A stretch of DNA of 64,000 bases. It comes from Brevibacterium sp. RIT 803. GTDB lineage: Bacteria > Actinomycetota > Actinomycetes > Actinomycetales > Brevibacteriaceae. The notes beneath the pieces are model-generated. The model searched no databases, had not been told where the DNA came from, and saw only the letters and a program-made list of their open reading frames with translations. A program made the translations under genes and the position numbers. The first letter of the stretch is position 1; every line of letters starts with the position of its first letter. Of the stretch, positions 49,633-58,553 are shown piece after piece. The stretch spans positions 1,302,001 to 1,366,000 of the forward strand of contig NZ_JAFEMW010000001.1 in the NCBI RefSeq assembly GCF_016892625.1, read 5' to 3'.

Positions 49633-50694
49633 ATGACTCGGATACGACGATGGCCCTACACCTTCGCCATGCTGCTCTCTATTGTGATCGCAATGGTTGC
49701 CCTGGCTTCTTCGATCTACCTCGGTCGGCCGCTCAGAGACCCGGACGGCTTCCTCGGACCCGCCTATATCCGGATGCCGTTGCTGGCGCTGCTGTTCTTC
49801 GGCGTGGGCATCGTCGTGGATGCGGTGAGGACGAGCGGCTGGAAGAATCTGCCCAACGGGATGATTGAGATCGTGAGAAACGAGTGGAGTCTCCGTCGGA
49901 TCCTGTGCATCACCGCGGGCATGATGAGTTTCTACGTCTGCTATCTCAGTTACCGAAACCTCAAGAGCGACCTTCCGACCTACCGGGAGGGAGTTCTCTA
50001 CGACCAAGAGCTTTTGCATTCCGATCTGTGGTTCAGCGGGGGAATCAATCCCGCTGTGTTCCTGCACGATCTGTTCGGCACCGGGTTCATGGCCGAAGTG
50101 TTCTCCGTCGTCTATCTCGCCTATCTCCCGCTTATCCCCATCAGCCTCGGGGCGGTGCTCATCCTCAGCCGCAACCTCGCCATCGGTGCCTGGTATGCCA
50201 CGACGCTGTGTCTCAACTGGGTGCTAGGCACGGTCAGCTACTACATCCTGCCTGCTCTTGGGCCTGCATTTTCCCGGCCCGAACTCTACCGCGGCCTGGC
50301 CGATACCGGGGTCACCGAGTTGCAGCAGTCACTGATCTCCACTCGACTTGATGTTCTTGCCGACCCAGTCGGCAGCGGACAGATTCAGGGCGTGGCCGCG
50401 TTCGCCTCGTTGCACGTCTCCGTGACATTCACAGCGGCTCTGTTCATGATGCGCACTCGGCAGAAGCCTGTGATACAGACGCTGATGTGGATCTTCTTCG
50501 GGGCCACGGTCATCGCCACACTCTACTTCGGCTGGCACTACATCCTCGATGACATCGCCGGCATGGTGATCGGCTGGGCCGCGGTCACTCTGGGTGCTTG
50601 GGTCACCGGGAACCGAAGAAAGCGACCTCAGCAGAGCGCAGAACCGGGCACCGTCGAGCATCGTGAGGAAACGGCACTCGTCGATGCCGCCTGA
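49633..50694 (+). CDS. PAP2-superfamily (AUR1-like) membrane phosphatase/transferase
   Basis: Membrane protein of 353 residues with about six hydrophobic segments. The PAP2 active-site motifs are visible as AFASLHVSVTF and TLYFGWHYILDDIAG, whose His and Asp are catalytic. The pattern (paired SLHV and GWHYILDD) is closest to AUR1/inositol phosphorylceramide-synthase-like PAP2 enzymes that act on lipid head groups. The start may be the ATG at 49633 or a GTG two codons earlier. The substrate is unknown. Confidence 0.82.
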   Translation: MTRIRRWPYTFAMLLSIVIAMVALASSIYLGRPLRDPDGFLGPAYIRMPLLALLFFGVGIVVDAVRTSGWKNLPNGMIEIVRNEWSLRRILCITAGMMSFYVCYLSYRNLKSDLPTYREGVLYDQELLHSDLWFSGGINPAVFLHDLFGTGFMAEVFSVVYLAYLPLIPISLGAVLILSRNLAIGAWYATTLCLNWVLGTVSYYILPALGPAFSRPELYRGLADTGVTELQQSLISTRLDVLADPVGSGQIQGVAAFASLHVSVTFTAALFMMRTRQKPVIQTLMWIFFGATVIATLYFGWHYILDDIAGMVIGWAAVTLGAWVTGNRRKRPQQSAEPGTVEHREETALVDAA

Positions 50695-50716
50695 CGGATG
50701 CGGGGCACTGACCGAT

Positions 50717-51145
50717 TCATGTCGCGTTCCGCCCGCCGAAGGTATTCGGATCGACCGGACGGACCTTCTTCGGCAGCTTCGCGACAACGAGGCAGTAGGA
50801 CTCGAGGACGAGATCATGGAGCAGGTCAGCGTCGAGGATGTTTCCCCTCGCATCGCCGGGACCCTCGTTTTCGGCCGCGCCAGCACCAGCCACGGTGATC
50901 CAGTGCTTCTTGCTCATGTGATATCCGGGAGTGATCTCCGCATAGGCATCACTGAGCACTTCCCCGTCCAGCGGGTCGATCTTGAGATTCATGCTGGGCA
51001 CACCGCGCAGTTCGAAGGTCATCATGAACATCTTTCCGCGCACCTTGTACACGGTGTACTCCGGCCCGAACGGATGCTCGATGTCCACCGACGGATACTG
51101 GATCGCCTGGTCATGAGCGAGGGTGAGCACGGTGTCAGGATCCAT
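50717..51145 (-). CDS. MmcQ/YjbR family protein
   Basis: Protein of 142 residues matching the MmcQ/YjbR (CyaY-like fold) family: HPFGPEYTVYKVRGKMFMMT, LKIDPLDGE, and ITPGYHMSKKHWITV are the family's conserved stretches. It is thought to bind DNA or a small ligand; the function is not settled. It is convergent with the PAP2 gene and divergent from the asparaginase gene, with a short gap on each side. Confidence 0.85.
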   Translation of the reverse strand: MDPDTVLTLAHDQAIQYPSVDIEHPFGPEYTVYKVRGKMFMMTFELRGVPSMNLKIDPLDGEVLSDAYAEITPGYHMSKKHWITVAGAGAAENEGPGDARGNILDADLLHDLVLESYCLVVAKLPKKVRPVDPNTFGGRNAT

Positions 51146-51228
51146 GCCTGGATATTAGCAAGCGGCCATGACACCGAACCCGCTCACCAGCGTCGAACCG
51201 TCAGAGCGGTGCCGATAGACTCTTGCCC

Positions 51229-52218
51229 ATGTCGCAGAATGCTCCCCGCCTCCTTGTCGCCGCTCTCGGCGGAACCATCGCATCGACCTCGAACCAGTCG
51301 GGAGGCGTGGCCCCGGCCCTGAGCGGGGCCGAGATCGCCGCGGCCGCGGGTCTCGACCAGATCTGGCCGGACCTGCAGGCTGACTTCACCCAGGTGTCAC
51401 AGGTCTCGAGCGCCAATGTCACCCTCGATATGCTCTTCGAGGTTCGCGAACTGGCCCGCACGACCGAGGCCGACGGCATCGTCCTCACACAGGGCACCGA
51501 CACTCTGGAGGAGAGCGCCTTCGCCCTCTGGCTGCTCAACGACTCCGCTACTCACATCGCAGCCACCGGAGCCATGCGCAACCCGACCCTGCCCAGTGCC
51601 GATGGACCGGCAAACGTGCGCGCCGCCGCGCTGACGGCGCTCTCTCCGCTGAGCAGTGGACTGCCCTCAAGCCTGGTCTTCAACGACGAGATCCATGATC
51701 CGCGTTTCGTCCGCAAGTCCCACGTGACCTCGACAGCAGCATTTTCCTCCGGCCCGGTCCTCGGCGCGATCGGGTGGATCAGCGAGGATACAGTCCGCCT
51801 CCCCCACGCGCCCGCCTCGAGTGTCTCCCCGTTCGCAGGCCTGCCCCGTCCGGACACGGTTGCGAAGGTCGCCCTCGCGGAGGTGGGGATGGGCGAGCCC
51901 GAGGAGACACTGGCCCAGCTCCTCGATTCCGGTTTCTCCGGTGTCGTCATCGCTGGTGTCGGTGGCGGCCACGTCCCTGAACATCTGGTGCCAGCAGTGA
52001 CCCGCCTCGGCGAAGAAATGCCCGTGATCTTGGCATCGCGGCCAGGCTCGGGCGCGAGCCTGACTCGCACCTACGGCTATCCTGGCGGCGAGATCGGGCT
52101 GCTCGAGTCTGGCCTCATCCCGGCCGGGATCCTCGACGCGCGCAAGGCCCGCATCGTCCTGACCTTGGCTCTGAGCCTGGGGCTCGATCCCGCCGAGGTG
52201 TTCGCGGCATTCGCGTGA
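51229..52218 (+). CDS. L-asparaginase-type amidohydrolase
   Basis: Enzyme of 329 residues of the asparaginase/glutaminase family, converting asparagine to aspartate and ammonia. The two catalytic threonine motifs are ALGGTIAS (Thr in GGTI, near residue 14) and LTQGTDTLEESAF (Thr, Asp). The RKSHVTSTAAFSSG stretch matches the family. The cytoplasmic location is inferred from the lack of a signal peptide. The ATG at 51229 was chosen; a TTG two codons upstream is also in frame. Confidence 0.87.
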   Translation: MSQNAPRLLVAALGGTIASTSNQSGGVAPALSGAEIAAAAGLDQIWPDLQADFTQVSQVSSANVTLDMLFEVRELARTTEADGIVLTQGTDTLEESAFALWLLNDSATHIAATGAMRNPTLPSADGPANVRAAALTALSPLSSGLPSSLVFNDEIHDPRFVRKSHVTSTAAFSSGPVLGAIGWISEDTVRLPHAPASSVSPFAGLPRPDTVAKVALAEVGMGEPEETLAQLLDSGFSGVVIAGVGGGHVPEHLVPAVTRLGEEMPVILASRPGSGASLTRTYGYPGGEIGLLESGLIPAGILDARKARIVLTLALSLGLDPAEVFAAFA

Positions 52219-52290
52219 GCGCCGACCCCTGCTGGGCGCCGAGCTGAAGCGGGGTGAGCTGAGTTCGGCCACTGACCGACAGAGGCGGAC

Positions 52291-53313
52291 TCAGACGTCT
52301 TTCGTCGACTGACGAACGACGAGTTCGGGCGTGAACTTCTCATCCCGGTGGGCCTGTTCGCCCGATTCGTTCTCCGCCAGCAGCGATTCGACAGCGGTGC
52401 GTCCCAGCAGATCCGCCGGCTGCCGAATCGAGGTCAACGGCACAATCGTCGAAAACGCGTAGTCGATGTCGTCATAGCCGATGAGCGCAAGATCCTCAGG
52501 GATGCGCAATGCGGAGAACATGATGACCGCCTGCATGAAGCCCACAGCAAGCAGGTCATTGGCACAGAAAACAGCATCGGGGCGCTCTTCTTCCGGCAGG
52601 GAGACGATGTGCTCCCCGATCGAGCGACCTGCGAGTATCGTCAGCTCATCGGTTTCGAACACTGCCAAGTCGAGATCGGACTCAGCTGCGCGCTCTCGCG
52701 CACCGCGAGCACGATCACTGACCTGCGGCAGAGTGAACGGTCCCCCGACGAACGCAGGTTTCGCACATCCACCGGCGATGAGGTGGTCGAGCGCCATTCG
52801 TCCGCCTGCGGCGTTGTCGACAGTCACCGAGGACAGCGAGTAGCCGCCGGCCTCGCGGTCGACGAGCATCACCGGGGTCCCGCGGGATGCGATTCCCTCC
52901 AATTTGCTCAGATCGGCACCAGAGGGGGTCACCAGCAGACCGTTGACCCTCTGCTCGGCGAACAGGTCGAGGTACTTTGATTCCCTGGCCACCTCCGTTC
53001 CAGAATCACCGATGAGGAGTGACAGACCTGCCGCATCACAGGCTTCTCTGGCACCGTGGGCCACCGAGGCGAAGAACGGGTTCGCAGTGTCGAGGACGAC
53101 GAGACCGAGGCTGCTGCTCCTCCCGGAACGCAGCTGCCTAGCTGCGGCGTTCCGGACGAAGCCGAGTACGTCGATCGACCGACTGACTTTGGCGATCGTG
53201 TCCTCGGAGACCTTCTGGGACCGGTTGATGACATGGGAGACCGTACCCACGGAGACACCCGCATGGGCGGCGACTTCTCGCATGCTCACCTTGGCCAAGC
53301 GGCCCTCCTTCAT
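52291..53313 (-). CDS. LacI-family regulator of the rhamnose locus
   Basis: LacI-type repressor of 340 residues. The helix-turn-helix is MREVAAHAGVSVGTVSHVIN, followed by the hinge helix AARQLRSGRSSSLGLVV and a periplasmic-binding-like sugar domain. It is divergent from the rhamnose genes, with a perfect palindromic operator (53436-53451) in the intergenic region. By context it responds to L-rhamnose or a derivative. Confidence 0.88.
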   Translation of the reverse strand: MKEGRLAKVSMREVAAHAGVSVGTVSHVINRSQKVSEDTIAKVSRSIDVLGFVRNAAARQLRSGRSSSLGLVVLDTANPFFASVAHGAREACDAAGLSLLIGDSGTEVARESKYLDLFAEQRVNGLLVTPSGADLSKLEGIASRGTPVMLVDREAGGYSLSSVTVDNAAGGRMALDHLIAGGCAKPAFVGGPFTLPQVSDRARGARERAAESDLDLAVFETDELTILAGRSIGEHIVSLPEEERPDAVFCANDLLAVGFMQAVIMFSALRIPEDLALIGYDDIDYAFSTIVPLTSIRQPADLLGRTAVESLLAENESGEQAHRDEKFTPELVVRQSTKDV

Positions 53314-53435
53314 CTGTCGTCTCCCGCACGTTCCGTCTGAGCGGGTCTGCCTGAGCTGGTCTGTCCTATTCTGCCCGACTTCCGAACAATATCTTGATGT
53401 GACTCAGGTGACATGATACTGTCTCCAACAGCCTC

Positions 53436-53451
53436 ATTGAAACGTTTCAAT
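53436..53451. promoter_or_regulatory. LacI-type operator in the rhamnose promoter region
   Basis: ATTGAAACGTTTCAAT is a perfect 16-base palindrome with the central CG typical of LacI-family sites. It lies 70 bases before the transporter start and 122 bases before the regulator start. A partial second half-site (TAGTTTCAAA) follows directly. Confidence 0.8.
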
Positions 53452-53521
53452 TAGTTTCAAACCCCCGGGCCGTCCCGGCGGATCGACATCCACATCATCA
53501 ACCGACAATTCGGAGAGACAC

Positions 53522-54859
53522 ATGACGGACACAAAGACGTCGTCCAAATGGAAAGCCACCATCGCTGTGGCCATGTCCAACTACATCGAAGCCGGATCCA
53601 TCATCGCGATCGCCACGAGCATGAGCCTGTGGCAGACAGAGTTCGGGCTCGACAGCCTAGCCGTCGGCCTACTCAGCGCTCTGAGCGCAAACGCCTTCGG
53701 CGCAGCGATCGGTGCGGCGATCGGCGGTCCACTGTGCGACCGCTACGGCCGCAAGTTCATCTACACCTACGACCTGATCCTCTACATGTTCGGCACCCTG
53801 TTCGCGATCTTCGCGATGAACTTCTCGATGCTGCTCATCGGCTTCGTCCTCACCGGCATCGCCGTCGGTGCCGGAGTCACCGCCGCCTGGACCTACATCG
53901 CTGAAGAGGCACCCGACGGTCGCCGTGCCGGTCACGTCGGCGTCGCCCAGCTCGCCTGGTCGATCGGACCGATGATCGGGTTCCTGCTTGCCGCACTGCT
54001 CGAGCCCATGGGACTGCTCGGCTCTCGCATCATCTTCGCCCACCTCTTCGTCATCGCCTTCATCACCTGGTGGGTCCGGCGCGGACTGGCCGAGTCACGA
54101 CGCTGGAAGGCCAAGAATGCCAATCCGAATACCGTCGGAACCTATCGCGGCTTCGTCGAGCTCTTCACGAACAAGAAGAACCTCATCGCCCTGCTCTTCC
54201 TCATCGGCGTCTACGGGCTGTGGAACACCGTCGCCGGGCAGGCAGGCATCTTCCAACCGCGCATCTATGAGGCGACCGGTCTCACCGACGCCCGTTCCCA
54301 ATACCTGCTCCAGGTCCTCGTCTGGGGACTGACCAGCGCTTCCACCTTCTTCGGCTTCATGCGCTACGGCGACAAGGTCTCCCGGCGCTGGCTCTACGGC
54401 ATCGGCGCCGGGCTCGGAATCATCGCCTGGGCGGTCCTCATCTACGGTCCCGCCGGTTGGTTCTCGCTCCTGGTCTTCGCCATCGGCTGGGGCATCTCCT
54501 CCGGCTTGGGGGCACAGGCCTTCTACGGGCTGTGGGCGGCAGAGCTCTTCGCCACCCGGTACCGCGCATCTGCGCAGGGCTTCATGTTCATGATCGTGCG
54601 CGTCATGGTCGGCGTCCTCTCCCTGTGGTTCCCGCTCATGCTCGACAAGACGGGCCTACACGGTGTCGGATTCCTCATCCTCGGTCTCCTCGTCGCGGCC
54701 CTGCTCATCGGTGTCATCTGGACGCCGAGGACCCAGGACAAGACGCTCGAAGAGATCGAGATCGAGCGCTATGGACGACTCCTCGATGCTGATGTCGACC
54801 ACGAGGTTGCCGCCGGGAGTGTCTCGGCAAACGCGCAATCCACAGCAGGGAAGGACTGA
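53522..54859 (+). CDS. MFS sugar transporter, probably L-rhamnose uptake
   Basis: Sugar-porter-like major facilitator protein of 445 residues with twelve hydrophobic segments. Family motifs include GGPLCDRYGRKFIYTYDLIL after the second segment and WTYIAEEAPDGRRAGHVG after the fourth. It is the first gene after the LacI-type operator and only 5 bases before the mutarotase gene, so L-rhamnose is the likely substrate. The specificity is inferred from context. Confidence 0.85.
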   Translation: MTDTKTSSKWKATIAVAMSNYIEAGSIIAIATSMSLWQTEFGLDSLAVGLLSALSANAFGAAIGAAIGGPLCDRYGRKFIYTYDLILYMFGTLFAIFAMNFSMLLIGFVLTGIAVGAGVTAAWTYIAEEAPDGRRAGHVGVAQLAWSIGPMIGFLLAALLEPMGLLGSRIIFAHLFVIAFITWWVRRGLAESRRWKAKNANPNTVGTYRGFVELFTNKKNLIALLFLIGVYGLWNTVAGQAGIFQPRIYEATGLTDARSQYLLQVLVWGLTSASTFFGFMRYGDKVSRRWLYGIGAGLGIIAWAVLIYGPAGWFSLLVFAIGWGISSGLGAQAFYGLWAAELFATRYRASAQGFMFMIVRVMVGVLSLWFPLMLDKTGLHGVGFLILGLLVAALLIGVIWTPRTQDKTLEEIEIERYGRLLDADVDHEVAAGSVSANAQSTAGKD

Positions 54860-54864
54860 CGCCG

Positions 54865-55203
54865 ATGGAACGCGTGTGCTTCCGCATGCAGGTCGATCCC
54901 GCCCACCTCGGGGAATACATCGAACGTCACCGCTCGGTCTGGCCGGAAATGCTCACGGCGCTCCAGAACTCGGGGTGGAACAACTACTCGCTGTTCGCCG
55001 ACCCGAACGGAATGATCATCGGCTACCTCGAGACCGAGGACTATGAGACCGCGCAACGCGATATGGAGCTGAAGGACATCAACGCGAAATGGCAGGCATC
55101 GATGTCCGAGCACTTCGCCTCGGGAAGGTCCTTCGACGACGGCCCCGCCCGCCTGCAGGAGGTCTTCAACCTCGAGGACCAATTGAGCGCCCGGACACCG
55201 TGA
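54865..55203 (+). CDS. rhaM: L-rhamnose mutarotase
   Basis: Small enzyme of 112 residues that interconverts the alpha and beta anomers of L-rhamnose. It begins MERVCFRMQVDPAHLGEYIERH and keeps the family's HRSVWPEMLTALQNSGWNNYS and YLETEDYE segments, with the active-site His, Tyr and Trp. It sits between the transporter and isomerase genes. Confidence 0.93.
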   Translation: MERVCFRMQVDPAHLGEYIERHRSVWPEMLTALQNSGWNNYSLFADPNGMIIGYLETEDYETAQRDMELKDINAKWQASMSEHFASGRSFDDGPARLQEVFNLEDQLSARTP

Positions 55204-55279
55204 CCCACCACGTTCCCGGCACTCCCGCCCGCCCCAACACATCAGACACCTGATCTCTCGAAAGGACGATGATTCGCTC

Positions 55280-56449
55280 ATGACCGCACCCATAAGCTTC
55301 ACCGACATCACCGACGAACTCGCCGCTCAGTCGATCGAGCTGCCCTCATGGGCGTTCGGCAACTCGGGCACCCGCTTCAAGGTCTTCGGCACACCCGGCA
55401 CACCACGAGACCCTTTCGAGAAGATCGCTGACGCCGCGAAGGTCCACGAACTCACCGGACTCGCACCGCAGGTGGCGCTGCACATCCCCTGGGACCGCTG
55501 CGATTTCGAAGCGTTGGCGACACATGCAGGGGAACTCGGAGTTCGTCTGGGAACTGTCAATTCGAACACGTTCCAGGACGACGACTTCAAGTTCGGTGCT
55601 CTGACACACGTCGACGAACGCATCCGCTCAAAGGCCATCGATCACCACATCGAGTGCATCGACGTCATGGACGCCACCGGCTCGCGTGACCTCAAAATCT
55701 GGCTGGCAGAGGGATCGAACTACCCAGGGCAGGCGGACATGCGGGGCCGCCAGGATCGACTCCACGACTCACTTGCGACGATCTACGACCGCCTCGGCGA
55801 GAGTCAGCGTCTCGTGCTCGAATACAAGTTCTTCGAACCGTCCTTCTATCACACGGACGTTCCCGACTGGGGCACGAGCTTCGCCCAGGTGTCTGTCCTC
55901 GGCGACAAGGCCAAGGTCTGCCTCGACACCGGGCATCACGCTCCCGGAACGAACATCGAGTTCATCGTCATGCAGCTGCTGCGACTGGGCAAGCTCGGCT
56001 CCTTCGACTTCAACTCCCGCTTCTACGCCGACGACGACCTGATGGTCGGTGCCGCGGATCCCTTCCAGCTCTTCCGCATCATCCATGAGGTCATCCGCGG
56101 CGGTGGGCTCAACAACCCGGATGTCGCGTTCATGCTCGATCAGTGCCACAACGTGGAGAACAAGATCGAAGGGCAGATGCGCTCGGTGCTCAACGTCCAG
56201 GAGATGACTGCCCGTGCGCTCCTCATCGACACTGCCGCCCTGACCGCAGCACAGAACTCCGGCGATGTCATCGCCGCCAACGACATCTTCATGGACGCCT
56301 TCTACACCGACGTCCGACCTGCCCTGGCCGAGTGGCGGATTTCGCGGGGGCTGCCCGCGAATCCGGTGCAGGCATTCCGCGAATCCGGGTACCAGGAACA
56401 GATCGAGGCCGAGCGAGTCGGCGGAACCCAGGCCGGCTGGGGCGCGTGA
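55280..56449 (+). CDS. rhaI: L-rhamnose isomerase
   Basis: Metal-dependent isomerase of 389 residues converting L-rhamnose to L-rhamnulose. The TIM-barrel metal-site residues fall in LEYKFFEPSFYHTD, VCLDTGHHAPGTNIE and GSFDFNSRFYADDDL. The sequence is of the RhaI (Pseudomonas stutzeri-like, broad aldose) type and not E. coli RhaA. GAAAGGA precedes the ATG. It is in the rhamnose operon. Confidence 0.9.
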   Translation: MTAPISFTDITDELAAQSIELPSWAFGNSGTRFKVFGTPGTPRDPFEKIADAAKVHELTGLAPQVALHIPWDRCDFEALATHAGELGVRLGTVNSNTFQDDDFKFGALTHVDERIRSKAIDHHIECIDVMDATGSRDLKIWLAEGSNYPGQADMRGRQDRLHDSLATIYDRLGESQRLVLEYKFFEPSFYHTDVPDWGTSFAQVSVLGDKAKVCLDTGHHAPGTNIEFIVMQLLRLGKLGSFDFNSRFYADDDLMVGAADPFQLFRIIHEVIRGGGLNNPDVAFMLDQCHNVENKIEGQMRSVLNVQEMTARALLIDTAALTAAQNSGDVIAANDIFMDAFYTDVRPALAEWRISRGLPANPVQAFRESGYQEQIEAERVGGTQAGWGA

Positions 56450-56499
56450 GGGAACCACGTTCACGGCCCGTCCCCAACAGAAATACTCCGAGGAGAGAC

Positions 56500-58542
56500 A
56501 TGACCACGACCAACCCCACGGTGACTGAGCTCGTCCGACGCTCCAACTCATTGGGCTCCGATCGACGCAATACGAACTTCGCCGGAGGAAACACCTCCGC
56601 CAAGGGCAGCGACCTCGATCCGGTGACCGGTGAGACCGTCGAGCTGCTGTGGGTCAAGGGTTCAGGCGGGGACCTGGGAACGCTGACGCCCGAGGGATTG
56701 GCCGTGCTCCGCCTCGACCGTCTGCAGGCGATGGTCGGCACCTATCCCGGGCTCGACCGTGAAGATGAGATGGTGGCGGCCTTCAACTACACACTCCATG
56801 GCAAGGGCGGTGCCGCACCTTCCATCGACACCGCCATGCACGGGCTCGTCGACGCCGCCCACGTCGATCATCTCCACCCCGACTCGGGCATCGCCATCGC
56901 TACGGCGGCCGACGGGGCAGAACTGACGAAGCAGATCTTCGGCGACAGAGTCGTCTGGGTGCCCTGGCGACGTCCCGGCTTCCAACTCGGACTCGACATC
57001 GCCGCGATCAGACGCGACAATCCACAGGCCGTCGGAACCATCCTCGGCGGTCACGGGATCACCGCATGGGGAGACTCCTCGTCGGAATCAGAGGCCAACT
57101 CGCGGTGGATCATCGACACCGCTGCACAGTACATCGACGACTATGGTCGGCCTGAACCCTTCGGAACGGCCCGTCCAGGCTTCACGGCTCTGCCCGAATC
57201 CGAACGCAGGTCCAAGGCCGCTGCCCTGGCACCGCACCTGCGGGCCATCGCCTCAGCGGACAGAACCATGGTCGGTCACTTCACGGACTCCGAGCCCGTC
57301 CTCGAGTTCCTCGCCGGGCAGAAGCTGGGCGCATTGGCCGAACTGGGCACGAGCTGCCCCGATCATTTCCTGCGGACCAAGGTCAAGCCGCTGGTCATCG
57401 ACCTGCCGGCGAGCGCCTCGGCGGAGGAAGTCATTGCGACCCTGCCTGATCTCCATGCCGCCTACAGGGAGGACTACCGCTCCTATTACGAGCGTCACGC
57501 GGATGCCGATTCGCCTGCGATGCGCGGGGCCGACCCAGCAATCGTCCTGGTCCCCGGTGTCGGAATGTTCTCCTACGGGCCCGACAAACAGACGGCACGC
57601 GTGGCCGGTGAGTTCTACGTCAACGCCATCAATGTCATGCGCGGGGCGGAAGCCCTCTCCAGCTACGCGCCGATCTCCGAGGCGGAGAAGTTCCGCATCG
57701 AGTACTGGGCGCTCGAAGAGGCCAAACTCAAGCGCAGACCCGCACCTAAGCCGCTCGCCTCACGAGTCGCCTTCGTCACCGGAGCTGCGAGTGGAATCGG
57801 CAAGGCCATCGCCACCCGACTCTCGGCCGAGGGTGCCTGTGTCGTCATCGCGGACCTCGACCGGGGCAAGGCGGAAGCAGTGGCGGCCGAACTGGGAACG
57901 GCCGATGTCGCCGTCGGCGTGGCCGCAGACGTCTCCGATGAAGCCGGTGTGCAGGCGGCCCTCGCCGAGGCGGTGCTTGCCTTCGGTGGAGTCGACCTGA
58001 TCGTCAACAATGCCGGACTGTCCCTGTCCAAATCCCTGTTCGAAACGACGGAGAAGGACTGGGACCTCCAGCATGATGTCATGGCGAAAGGATCGTTCCT
58101 GGTGTCGAAGAACGCCGCAAAGATCCTCGTCGACCAGGGGCTCGGAGGCGACATCGTCTACATCTCGTCGAAGAACTCTGTGTTCGCTGGCCCCAACAAC
58201 ATTGCCTATTCCGCGACCAAGGCCGATCAGGCACATCAGGTAAGGCTGCTCGCGGCCGAGCTCGGCGAGCACGGAATCAGGGTCAACGGGATCAACCCCG
58301 ACGGGGTGGTCCGCGGTTCGGGAATCTTCGCCGGAGGATGGGGAGCCCAGCGCGCGAAGACCTACGGCGTTGAAGAGAAGGACCTGGGAAAGTTCTATGC
58401 CAAGCGCACGATCCTCGGCCGTGAAGTGGTCCCGGAGAACGTGGCGAATGCCGTCTACGCGCTGTGCACCGACGACTTCTCGCACACGACCGGACTGCAC
58501 GTGCCGGTCGACGCCGGCGTGGCCGCGGCCTTCCTGCGCTGA
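56500..58542 (+). CDS. Bifunctional rhamnulose-1-phosphate aldolase/lactaldehyde dehydrogenase
   Basis: Fusion protein of 680 residues. The N-terminal class II aldolase domain (about 1-420) has RRNTNFAGGNTSAKG and the metal site in HVDHLHPDSG. The C-terminal short-chain dehydrogenase domain has the cofactor motif VTGAASGIGKAIA and active-site YSATKAD. Together they should cleave L-rhamnulose 1-phosphate to dihydroxyacetone phosphate and lactaldehyde and then oxidise the latter to lactate. GAGGAGAGAC precedes the ATG. Confidence 0.9.
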   Translation: MTTTNPTVTELVRRSNSLGSDRRNTNFAGGNTSAKGSDLDPVTGETVELLWVKGSGGDLGTLTPEGLAVLRLDRLQAMVGTYPGLDREDEMVAAFNYTLHGKGGAAPSIDTAMHGLVDAAHVDHLHPDSGIAIATAADGAELTKQIFGDRVVWVPWRRPGFQLGLDIAAIRRDNPQAVGTILGGHGITAWGDSSSESEANSRWIIDTAAQYIDDYGRPEPFGTARPGFTALPESERRSKAAALAPHLRAIASADRTMVGHFTDSEPVLEFLAGQKLGALAELGTSCPDHFLRTKVKPLVIDLPASASAEEVIATLPDLHAAYREDYRSYYERHADADSPAMRGADPAIVLVPGVGMFSYGPDKQTARVAGEFYVNAINVMRGAEALSSYAPISEAEKFRIEYWALEEAKLKRRPAPKPLASRVAFVTGAASGIGKAIATRLSAEGACVVIADLDRGKAEAVAAELGTADVAVGVAADVSDEAGVQAALAEAVLAFGGVDLIVNNAGLSLSKSLFETTEKDWDLQHDVMAKGSFLVSKNAAKILVDQGLGGDIVYISSKNSVFAGPNNIAYSATKADQAHQVRLLAAELGEHGIRVNGINPDGVVRGSGIFAGGWGAQRAKTYGVEEKDLGKFYAKRTILGREVVPENVANAVYALCTDDFSHTTGLHVPVDAGVAAAFLR

Positions 58543-58553
58543 GTGGTGGGCTG